A DNA stretch of 64,000 nucleotides from Erwinia sorbitola (GTDB taxonomy: Bacteria > Pseudomonadota > Gammaproteobacteria > Enterobacterales > Enterobacteriaceae). The stretch is from positions 1,801,501 to 1,865,500 of the forward strand of contig NZ_CP046509.1 of NCBI RefSeq assembly GCF_009738185.1, given 5' to 3'. The translations under genes and the position numbers were made by a program. The notes below the pieces were generated by a model that was not told where the DNA came from, ran no database searches, and saw nothing but the letters and a program-made list of their open reading frames with translations. The first letter of the stretch is position 1. Each line of letters begins with the position of its first letter. Below, one piece after another: positions 49,886-56,918 of the stretch.

Positions 49886-51217
49886 ATGCCCGCACCGATT
49901 CGATACGTACAGGACAGCCCCCACTTTCCGCCTGCGGCAGATGTGGTGGTGATCGGCGCCGGCATTGCCGGAGCGGCCGCAGCCTATGAACTGGCGAAAA
50001 AAGGCGTCAGCGTGGTGCTGATTGAAAAAGGGCTGGTGAGCGGCGAGCAGTCGAGCCGTAACTGGGGTTGGTGCCGTCAGCAGAATCGCGACGAGCGCGA
50101 GCTGCCGCTGATTAAATATGCTCTGCAACGCTGGGAGGAACTGGGCGCGGAGACAGGCGAAGAGCTGGGGTTTCGCCGCAGCGGCCTGGTGTATGCCACT
50201 AAAAGTCAGGACGATATCAACGCCTGGGAAGCGTGGAACAAAATGGCGAAAGGCTATGACTTCCACAGTGAAATTCTCACCGCCGAACGCGCTAAAGAGA
50301 TGACACCTGGCAGCTCCAGCGCGTGGCTGGGTGGCATCTCTTCACCCACCGACGGTCACGCCGAACCTTCACTTGCAGCGCCCGGACTGGCCATTGCTGC
50401 TCAACGACTGGGCGCACTGGTGTTTCAACAGTGTGCTGTACGCGGGCTGGATATCTCCGCCGGACGCGTCAGCGGAGTGCTGACTGAACGCGGCTTAATC
50501 AAAACCAGCAGTGTGATCTGCGCGGGTGGCACCTGGACCTCGATGTTCTGTCGCCGTCACGGTATCGATCTGCCGCTCGGTAACGTAATTGGTACGGCAT
50601 TTCGTACCGCGCCCATCGAACAGAAAATCGCTTTGCCGCTCTATACCCCAGGTTTCGCCTGCCGCCCGCAGCTGGACGGCAGCTATACCGTCTCCGTCTC
50701 CGGTCGCGGTCGCCTGGAGCCTGGCTTGCAGGGCCTGCGCTATGCGCGCCAGTTCTATCCGACCTTTAAGGCACGCCGTAAAAATCTGAAGATTAACCTC
50801 GGTATTACCCCGTTTATTAGCGGGCCGGAAGCACTGGCTAGCTGGCGGATGGACGGCATTTCGCCGTTTGAAAAAATACGTATTCTTGACCCATTGCCGG
50901 ACATGGCGATGGTACAGGAGGGGCTGAGTGCCATGCGCCAGGAGTTCCCGGCAATGGCGGGCGTGCGTCTTGAACAGGCCTGGGGCGGGATGATCGACAG
51001 CACGGCGGATGCGGTGCCGGTGATTTCGCCGGTCGGTAAACTGCCGGGCCTGGTGATCTCAGCGGGTTACAGCGCCCACGGTTTCGGCATCGGCCCCGGC
51101 GCCGGTCGTCTGGCCGCCGATCTTGCCACCAAAGATACCCCGATTGTTGACCCGACGCCGTTCCGCTATGAACGTTTGATCGACGGTTCCGGCCTTGCTG
51201 CGCCGGGCATGATGTAA
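49886..51217 (+). CDS. FAD-dependent oxidoreductase, DadA/glycine-oxidase type (second of operon)
   Basis: 443-residue DAO-family flavoprotein. FAD site: VVVIGAGIAGAAAAYELAKK (about 20-39), followed by SSRNWGWCRQQNRDEREL, the hallmark of a subgroup of amino acid or N-substituted amino acid oxidoreductases. Near the C-terminus AWGGMIDSTADAVPVISPVG and SAGYSAHGFGIGPGAGRLAADL complete the fold. It differs clearly from the PuuB-like enzyme at 43.3 kb, so the operon has two distinct flavin amine oxidoreductases, perhaps for two steps or two enantiomers. AAGGAA precedes the ATG. It lies 10 bp before the GNAT gene. Confidence 0.88.
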   Translation: MPAPIRYVQDSPHFPPAADVVVIGAGIAGAAAAYELAKKGVSVVLIEKGLVSGEQSSRNWGWCRQQNRDERELPLIKYALQRWEELGAETGEELGFRRSGLVYATKSQDDINAWEAWNKMAKGYDFHSEILTAERAKEMTPGSSSAWLGGISSPTDGHAEPSLAAPGLAIAAQRLGALVFQQCAVRGLDISAGRVSGVLTERGLIKTSSVICAGGTWTSMFCRRHGIDLPLGNVIGTAFRTAPIEQKIALPLYTPGFACRPQLDGSYTVSVSGRGRLEPGLQGLRYARQFYPTFKARRKNLKINLGITPFISGPEALASWRMDGISPFEKIRILDPLPDMAMVQEGLSAMRQEFPAMAGVRLEQAWGGMIDSTADAVPVISPVGKLPGLVISAGYSAHGFGIGPGAGRLAADLATKDTPIVDPTPFRYERLIDGSGLAAPGMM

Positions 51218-51226
51218 GGAACTGAT

Positions 51227-52075
51227 ATGACAATTGAATTCGTGACGATGAATGAGAACCACCTGGATGCCGCCTTCGCCCTGACCCGGCAGATGAAGTG
51301 GCCGCACCGCCGCGCCGACTGGCAGCAGGCGCTGCTGCTGGGTGAAGGTCTGGTGGCGCAGGAAAATGGCGAGGTAATTGGAACCGCGCTGCGCTGGCGC
51401 TGGGGGCGGGATTACGCCACCCTTGGACTGGTGATTGTTGACGGTGCCCAGCAGGGGCGCGGTATTGGTAAACAGCTGATGCAGCAGACGCTGGCAGCAC
51501 TGGAAGGCAGCAATGTTCGCCTGCATGCCACCGAGGCCGGAAAGCCGCTGTATGAAAAACTGGGCTTTGTGGCTACCGGCCATGTTGAGCAGCACCAGTG
51601 TCGCGAACTCTCTCCGGTGACGCCCGTTGCCTGTGGCCCGCAGCAGCGTCTGCGCCACGCCGGCATGCAGGATGCAGCGCTGCTGACCGCACTCGATCGC
51701 CAGGCGTTGGGGCAGCATCGTCCGCTACTTATCGCCAATCTGCTCGCTAGCGCAGAGCGTTTTCTGGTGCTGGAGGAAAACGGCACGGCGGCCGGTTTTG
51801 CCTGTCTGCGACGTTTCGGCCATGGCTATGCCATCGGCCCGGTAATTGCGCGTAATCTTTCGAATGCAAAGCTGCTGGTAAGCCAGCTGTTAAGCGGTGC
51901 CAGCGGCCAGTTTGTGCGCATTGATACCGATCGTTCCGCAGGGCTTGGCCGCTGGCTGAACGAGCTGGGGATGGCGGAAGTCGATGCACCAACCACGATG
52001 TATAAAGGCGTGCCCTGGCAGCCAGAAAATGGCGGCATGCAGGCGTTCGGGCTGATGAGCCAGGCGATGGCCTGA
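51227..52075 (+). CDS. GNAT-family acetyltransferase with C-terminal second domain
   Basis: 282-residue protein. The N-terminal GNAT domain (1-135) has the acetyl-CoA loop QQGRGIGKQLMQ (about 83-94) and a terminal YEKLGFVATG strand; the C-terminal 140 residues, with AGFACLRRFGHGYAIGPV, match the YitH-like second domain found in such two-domain acetyltransferases. It would acetylate an amine or amino acid. Its stop overlaps the next start (TGATG). In an amine operon it might protect a toxic intermediate or act as the reverse of the M20 amidohydrolase two genes on. Confidence 0.83.
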   Translation: MTIEFVTMNENHLDAAFALTRQMKWPHRRADWQQALLLGEGLVAQENGEVIGTALRWRWGRDYATLGLVIVDGAQQGRGIGKQLMQQTLAALEGSNVRLHATEAGKPLYEKLGFVATGHVEQHQCRELSPVTPVACGPQQRLRHAGMQDAALLTALDRQALGQHRPLLIANLLASAERFLVLEENGTAAGFACLRRFGHGYAIGPVIARNLSNAKLLVSQLLSGASGQFVRIDTDRSAGLGRWLNELGMAEVDAPTTMYKGVPWQPENGGMQAFGLMSQAMA

Positions 52076-53001
52076 TGAATATTGTCTATAAATCTGAACC
52101 TGAACGCGGGCATAAATGGGCCGCGCTGCTGGCTGAAATGGCACCTGATGCCAGCTTCCGTCTGTGGCCGGATATCGGCGATGCTGAGGCGGTGGAGTAT
52201 CTGGTTGCCTGGGTACCTCCCGCCAATATTATGCAGCAGTTCCCCAATCTGAAAGTGTTGTTCTCTGTTGGTGCCGGGGCCGATCAGTTTGATTATGCCA
52301 CTCTGCCACCCGAACTGCCGGTGGTGCGCATGATCGAACCGGGACTTACCAGCGGCATGGTCGAGTATGTCACTTTTGCCGTGCTCGGCCTGCATCGCGA
52401 TATGCCGCGCTACCTGCAACAACAGCGTGAAGGCATCTGGCAGGCGCACAGTGTGCATACCGCCGCCAGCCGTCGCGTGGGCGTAATGGGGCTGGGGACG
52501 CTGGGCGAGGCGGTGCTTAAACCACTGGTAGCGCTCGGCTTTGACTGCAGCGGCTGGAGCCGTACTCCGCGCGATCTGCCCGGAGTACGCTGCTGGGCGG
52601 GTAACGACCAGCTGGGTGAGTTTCTGGCGCGCACCGACATTCTTATCTGTCTGCTGCCGCTGACTGCCAGCACCGAAGGGATGCTGAACGCCGATCTGTT
52701 CCGGCAGCTACCCGCCGGTGCGGCGCTGGTGCAGGCAGGACGGGGGCCGCAGCTCAATCATCAGGACTTAGTCAGTGCACTGGATAGCCAGCAGCTGAGT
52801 GCGGCGGTGATCGATGTTACCGCTCCGGAACCGCTCCCCGCAGAGCATGCCTTCTGGCAGCATCCGGCTATCTGGCTGACGCCGCACATTGCCAGCCAGA
52901 CTCAGCCTGAGAGTGCGGTACAGGCACTGCTGGAGAATATTCGCCGCTTCGAACGCGGAGAATCTATGATCGGCGTAGTCGATCGCGATAAAGGATACTG
53001 A
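52075..53001 (+). CDS. D-2-hydroxyacid dehydrogenase, GhrA-like
   Basis: 308-residue NAD(P)H-dependent reductase of the GhrA group (glyoxylate/hydroxypyruvate reductase). The Rossmann motif is VMGLGTLGEAVL (about 138-149); catalytic R lies in QAGRGPQLNH (about 223-232), E in TAPEPLPAEH and H in LTPHIASQ. It reduces small 2-oxo acids such as glyoxylate. Glyoxylate arises when glycine-type or N-carboxymethyl amines are oxidised by an FAD enzyme of the glycine-oxidase kind, so it could dispose of an oxidation product of the enzyme at 49.9 kb. It is coupled to the GNAT gene and is followed after 1 bp by the M20 gene. Confidence 0.88.
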   Translation: MNIVYKSEPERGHKWAALLAEMAPDASFRLWPDIGDAEAVEYLVAWVPPANIMQQFPNLKVLFSVGAGADQFDYATLPPELPVVRMIEPGLTSGMVEYVTFAVLGLHRDMPRYLQQQREGIWQAHSVHTAASRRVGVMGLGTLGEAVLKPLVALGFDCSGWSRTPRDLPGVRCWAGNDQLGEFLARTDILICLLPLTASTEGMLNADLFRQLPAGAALVQAGRGPQLNHQDLVSALDSQQLSAAVIDVTAPEPLPAEHAFWQHPAIWLTPHIASQTQPESAVQALLENIRRFERGESMIGVVDRDKGY

Positions 53002-53002
53002 T

Positions 53003-54136
53003 ATGGATATTGAGCATTTAGTGGCGCTGCGGCGCGATCTTCACCAGCACCCGGAACTGGGTTATCACGAGCATCGTACCAGCGGTCTGGTGGCAGATTT
53101 TCTCGTCAGACTGGGGCTGGAAGTGCATCGCGGCATCGGTAAAACCGGGGTGGTCGGCGTACTTAAGCGTGGAAACGGCACACGCACCATCGGACTGCGT
53201 GCCGATATGGATGCACTGCCGATGGATGATAATGGCAGCCAGGCATGGAAAAGTCAGCAGCCCGGAAAGTGCCATGCCTGCGGCCATGATGGTCATACGG
53301 TAATGCTGCTGGGAGCGGCAGAGCGGCTGGTGGCTGATGCTGATTTTGATGGCACGGTGAATTTTATCTTTCAGCCTGCGGAAGAGGGGCTGGCCGGGGC
53401 GCAGGCGATGATCGACGATGGTCTGTTTACCCGTTTTCCCTGTGATGCCGTCTATGCAATTCACAACTGGCCACAGCTGCCGCTGGGCACGGTGCAGACG
53501 CGTCCGGGGCCGATTATGGCAGCGGGTGATGCCTTCACTATCACCGTAGAAGGCGGCGGTGGTCATGCTGCACAGCCTCAGCTGACGCCTGATACCCTGC
53601 TGGCAACCAGCGAGCTGGTGGTGGCGCTGCACACTATTGTCAGCCGGGATCTGGATCCCTGCGATCCGGCAGTGCTGACGGTGACGCGCATTAATGGCGG
53701 TTTCTCACACAATATGATCCCGGCGCAGGCAACGCTGACCGGCACGGTGCGCACTTTTGACTCTGCGGTGCAGGATCGTATTGAAAAGCGTATGCGTGAG
53801 CTGGCGCTGCATGTGACCGCCGCACACGGACTGACCGCCAGCGTCACTTACGATCGCTATTATCCGGCCACCATCAATAGTGAGCATGAGGCAGGTGTCG
53901 CTCTCGCCGCTGCGCGCCGCGCCGGGCTGGAGCATCGCCTCGCGCCGAAACCGGCGATGACCTCGGAAGATTTCTCCTTTATGTTGCAGGCAAAACCGGG
54001 TGCCTATATCTGGCTTGGCTCGGCAGAAAGTCGCCCGCTGCATCACTCAGAATATGACTTTAATGATGCATTAATACCCTACGGCATCCGCTGGTTCTGC
54101 GCAGTGGTTGAAGAAACGCTGAGGGTAAAAATTTAA
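53003..54136 (+). CDS. M20-family metal-dependent amidohydrolase (hippurate/N-acyl amino acid hydrolase)
   Basis: 377-residue zinc/manganese amidohydrolase of the M20D family. Metal ligands lie in HACGHDGHTVMLLGAA (about 89-104), E in FQPAEEGLAGA (about 128-138), with LHQHPELGYHEHRT at the N-terminus and a late MTSEDFSFML containing the final ligand region. Members remove acyl groups from N-acyl amino acids, hippurate or indole-3-acetyl amino acids. In this operon an N-acylated amino acid or amine is a sensible substrate. AAAGGA stands before the ATG. A hairpin follows 32 bp behind the stop and probably ends the operon. Confidence 0.9.
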   Translation: MDIEHLVALRRDLHQHPELGYHEHRTSGLVADFLVRLGLEVHRGIGKTGVVGVLKRGNGTRTIGLRADMDALPMDDNGSQAWKSQQPGKCHACGHDGHTVMLLGAAERLVADADFDGTVNFIFQPAEEGLAGAQAMIDDGLFTRFPCDAVYAIHNWPQLPLGTVQTRPGPIMAAGDAFTITVEGGGGHAAQPQLTPDTLLATSELVVALHTIVSRDLDPCDPAVLTVTRINGGFSHNMIPAQATLTGTVRTFDSAVQDRIEKRMRELALHVTAAHGLTASVTYDRYYPATINSEHEAGVALAAARRAGLEHRLAPKPAMTSEDFSFMLQAKPGAYIWLGSAESRPLHHSEYDFNDALIPYGIRWFCAVVEETLRVKI

Positions 54137-54168
54137 CCTAAGGTTTAGGGCGAATTACGAAAGTTAAT

Positions 54169-54201
54169 GCTGCCGTCACCTGCTGAACGGCAGCTTTCCC
54201 T
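54169..54201 (+). terminator. Terminator at end of amine operon
   Basis: Perfect 8-bp stem GCTGCCGT / ACGGCAGC (54169-54194, loop 10) followed by TTTCCCTT. It separates the main train from the GabT-like gene, which therefore probably has its own promoter. Confidence 0.65.
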
Positions 54202-54227
54202 TACGGCTTATTGCGATACTTGACCCA

Positions 54228-54242
54228 TGCCCGTTCCGGGCA
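54228..54242 (+). promoter_or_regulatory. Palindrome in presumed promoter of GabT-like gene
   Basis: TGCCCG-TTC-CGGGCA lies just after a TTGACC (-35-like, 54220-54225) and before an AACTAT (-10-like, 54242-54247). As it sits in the spacer, a bound regulator would block transcription; the Lrp-type protein next door is a candidate. Confidence 0.4.
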
Positions 54243-54274
54243 ACTATTCATTTTCACGTCAATGAGGCAAATAA

Positions 54275-55591
54275 ATGCACAATTTACTGGCTGAACAGCA
54301 GACATTCTCTGATAACGCCCTGTTTCTGGACGCTCGTGCAGAAAATGTTCCCCGTGGCGTAGTGACCGCACACCCTATTGTTATTGCCAAAGGCAAAGGT
54401 TCCGAAGTCTGGGATGTTGAAGGGAACCGTTATTTAGATTTCGTCGGCGGCATTGGCGTATTAAATGTTGGTCACAGTCATCCGGCGGTTATTAATGCGG
54501 TGACTGAGCAGTTGCAGCTGGTCACTCATGCCTGTTTTCAGGTGGCCGCCTATCCGGGGTATATCGAGCTGGCAAAACGCCTGAATAAGCTGATTGGCGC
54601 GGGGCAGGAGTTCAAAAGCGTATTTTTTACCAGCGGCGCTGAAGCGGTAGAAAATGCGGTTAAAATTGCGCGTGCACATACTCAACGTCCCGGCATTATT
54701 GCTTTTGACGGTGCCTTCCACGGCCGCACTTTATTAGGCGTGACATTAACCGGTATGAGCCAGCCCTATAAGCAGAACTTTGGCCCGTTCCCGGGGGATA
54801 TTTATCGCGTACCTTTCCCTAATGCTTTCCACAATATTTCGGAAGAAGAGTGTTTAAAAGCGCTGGATACGCTGTTTGCCGTGCAGATTCTGCCGGAGCG
54901 GGTGGCGGCAATTATTATCGAACCGGTGCAGGGCGACGGTGGCTTCCTGGCAGCATCTCCGGCCTTTATGCAGGCGCTGCGCGCCATCACAGAGCGTCAC
55001 GGCATTCTGCTGATCTGCGATGAAGTACAGACCGGCTTTGGCCGCACCGGCAAGATGTTTGGTTTCCAGCATACCGGCATTGTGCCGGATCTGGTCACCG
55101 TGGCGAAAAGCCTCGGCGGCGGTCTGCCTATTTCTGGCGTGGTGGGCAAAGCGGCGATTATGGATGCTCCAACTCCGGGCGGTCTGGGGGGTACCTACGG
55201 CGGTAACGCGCTGGGCTGCGCTGCTGCGCTGGCGGTGCTCGATCTGTTTGAGCAGGGTAATCTGCTGGAGCGTTCTAATCAGCTGGGTGAGCAGTTAAAT
55301 GCACGTCTGCAACAGCTGGCTGATAAATACGCCTGTATTGGTGAAGTGCGCGGTATTGGTTTTATGCAGGCGGTTGAGATTATCGACTACGAAACTAAAC
55401 AACCGGATGCCGCGCTGACGCAAAAAATCCTCGACTGCGCCTGCCAGGAGGGATTGCTGCTGATTAAATGCGGATTGCATCGCAACACTGTACGTTTCCT
55501 CGCACCGCTGGTGACCAGTGATTCGCAGCTGGAAGAAGCGCTGCACATTTTTGATATAGCACTGGCGCGGGCGACGGGGCGTTTAGGCTAG
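54275..55591 (+). CDS. 4-aminobutyrate transaminase, GabT/PuuE-like
   Basis: 438-residue class III PLP aminotransferase. The PLP lysine is K278 in VAKSLGGGLPISG, with D249 in ICDEVQTGFGRTG and the phosphate site SGAEAVENAVK (120-130). Family cues are FDGAFHGRTLLGVTLTGM and GTYGGNALGCAAALAVL. It transfers an amino group from 4-aminobutyrate or a related omega-amino acid to 2-oxoglutarate, making succinate semialdehyde for the GabD-like enzyme at 39.2 kb. GAGG lies before the ATG. It is 10-15 residues longer than E. coli GabT, owing to the N-terminal lead. Followed by an Lrp-type gene. Confidence 0.9.
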   Translation: MHNLLAEQQTFSDNALFLDARAENVPRGVVTAHPIVIAKGKGSEVWDVEGNRYLDFVGGIGVLNVGHSHPAVINAVTEQLQLVTHACFQVAAYPGYIELAKRLNKLIGAGQEFKSVFFTSGAEAVENAVKIARAHTQRPGIIAFDGAFHGRTLLGVTLTGMSQPYKQNFGPFPGDIYRVPFPNAFHNISEEECLKALDTLFAVQILPERVAAIIIEPVQGDGGFLAASPAFMQALRAITERHGILLICDEVQTGFGRTGKMFGFQHTGIVPDLVTVAKSLGGGLPISGVVGKAAIMDAPTPGGLGGTYGGNALGCAAALAVLDLFEQGNLLERSNQLGEQLNARLQQLADKYACIGEVRGIGFMQAVEIIDYETKQPDAALTQKILDCACQEGLLLIKCGLHRNTVRFLAPLVTSDSQLEEALHIFDIALARATGRLG

Positions 55592-55728
55592 CCGCAGGGT
55601 GTTTCCCTATTGATATTATTGCAGTTATTGATGATAACGGTCGGATGGTATGGCGCGGTAAAACGCTGGCATAATTTGTTGAAAGCGTGTTATACCATTT
55701 GAGTGATATGAAACAATCAAGGGGTTCT

Positions 55729-56235
55729 ATGAACGGCTTAATGAAACTGGACCGTATCGACATTAACATTCTGGTGCAGCTACAGAAAGATGGCCGTATC
55801 AGCAATGTGAACCTTGCCGATGCCGTTGGGCTTTCGCCCAGCCCCTGCCTGCAACGCGTAAAACGCCTTGAAACTGCGGGTTTTATTACCGGTTATGAAG
55901 CGCATATCAATCTGACGAAAATCACTGATTCAGTCACCGTTTTTACGGAAGTGACGCTTTCCGGCCATCGGCGCGAAGATTTTATGAAGTTTGAGAATGC
56001 CATCCGTGAAGTGGATGAACTGATGGAGTGCCATCTGATCACCGGGGGCTACGACTACCTGTTGCGTTTTATTACCCGCAGTATTGAACATTATCAGGAA
56101 GTGATTGAAGGGCTGCTGGATGCGAAAGTTGGCATTGATAAATACTTTAGCTATATCGTGATTAAGTCACCGATTATGAAGAGTAGTGTGCCGCTGCGTT
56201 CGTTGATTACCCGTCATACGCAGGTAGAGTTTTAA
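55729..56235 (+). CDS. Lrp/AsnC-family regulator
   Basis: 168-residue Lrp/AsnC protein. The ATG at 55729 has AAGGGG in place; an upstream in-frame ATG lacks it. Helix-turn-helix at about 22-43 (NVNLADAVGLSPSPCLQRVKRLE), then the RAM/ligand domain with YEAHINLTKI, VDELMECHLITGGYDYLLRF and FSYIVIKSP. It resembles regulators called DNA-binding transcriptional regulators of proline or lysine catabolism (PutR/DecR type). Adjacent to GabT and the amine train, it is the best candidate for specific control of this catabolic region. REP-like elements follow immediately. Confidence 0.9.
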   Translation: MNGLMKLDRIDINILVQLQKDGRISNVNLADAVGLSPSPCLQRVKRLETAGFITGYEAHINLTKITDSVTVFTEVTLSGHRREDFMKFENAIREVDELMECHLITGGYDYLLRFITRSIEHYQEVIEGLLDAKVGIDKYFSYIVIKSPIMKSSVPLRSLITRHTQVEF

Positions 56236-56239
56236 CCGT

Positions 56240-56301
56240 GGGGCGGGCATGCCCGCCCCCAACAGCGACTCACTCCCGCAGGGGCGTGGCACGTCGCGCC
56301 C
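56240..56301. repeat. Pair of REP-like palindromes after Lrp gene
   Basis: First element: perfect palindrome GGGGCGGGCATGCCCGCCCC (56240-56259), starting 5 bp after the Lrp stop. Second: GGGGCGTGGCACGTCGCGCCC (56281-56301) with imperfect arms. The same two designs, a GGCATGCC core and a GGCACG core, appear in the same order in the gap at 49708-49837, so this is a BIME-like composite repeat. Confidence 0.75.
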
Positions 56302-56447
56302 GGGGTAGCTGACCTCACCCGGCAGAATATTTCCCCGCCTCCCCCTAATTCCCCACAAAACGCCGTACTGACCTGCATCAACCCAAAAACTCCCGCAGTT
56401 AAAGGCCTTACACTCTTTTTATCCGTTAAAAACAGTCAGGAGCCACC

Positions 56448-56918
56448 ATGCTGAAGCCGGTTATCCCTGCGGTTGCCGAATGGCATCGCGATGAATATTT
56501 GTTAAGCAGTGATGCCAGCAAAATCGATATCGCCTGGGTTCACCGCCAGCTCGCGGAAAGAAGCTACTGGGCGGCCGGACAGACGCTGGCGACTACCGAA
56601 CGATCCCTCGCCGCATCCATGCCGTTCGGCATTTATTACCGTCAGCAGCAGGTTGGTTTCGGGCGACTAATCACTGATTACTGCCGCTTTGCCTACCTCA
56701 GCGATGTGATGATTGATGATGCCCATCGCGGCAAAGGGCTGGGTGGATGGTTCGCCGCCACCATTCTGACTCACCCGGAACTCAACACGATAAAACGCTG
56801 GATGCTGGCCACCGACGATGCCCACGAAGTCTATCGCCGGGCGGGATGGCAGTCAGTGGCAAAGCCACAACGATTGATGGAATTTTTCCCCACCCCACCA
56901 GAGGATAACACCCCATGA
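56448..56918 (+). CDS. GNAT-family acetyltransferase coupled to hydantoinase genes
   Basis: 156-residue GNAT protein. The acetyl-CoA loop is DAHRGKGLGGW (about 92-103) and the C-terminal YRRAGWQSV motif completes the fold. It resembles small acetyltransferases of the YhhY/PA4866-like group with SMPFGIYYRQQQVGFGRLI (in part) upstream of the loop. CAGGAG precedes the ATG. The stop overlaps the start of the hydantoinase A gene by ATGA, so it is translated together with it. The amine acceptor is unknown; coupling suggests the acceptor or donor is a product of hydantoin-type hydrolysis. Confidence 0.83.
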   Translation: MLKPVIPAVAEWHRDEYLLSSDASKIDIAWVHRQLAERSYWAAGQTLATTERSLAASMPFGIYYRQQQVGFGRLITDYCRFAYLSDVMIDDAHRGKGLGGWFAATILTHPELNTIKRWMLATDDAHEVYRRAGWQSVAKPQRLMEFFPTPPEDNTP

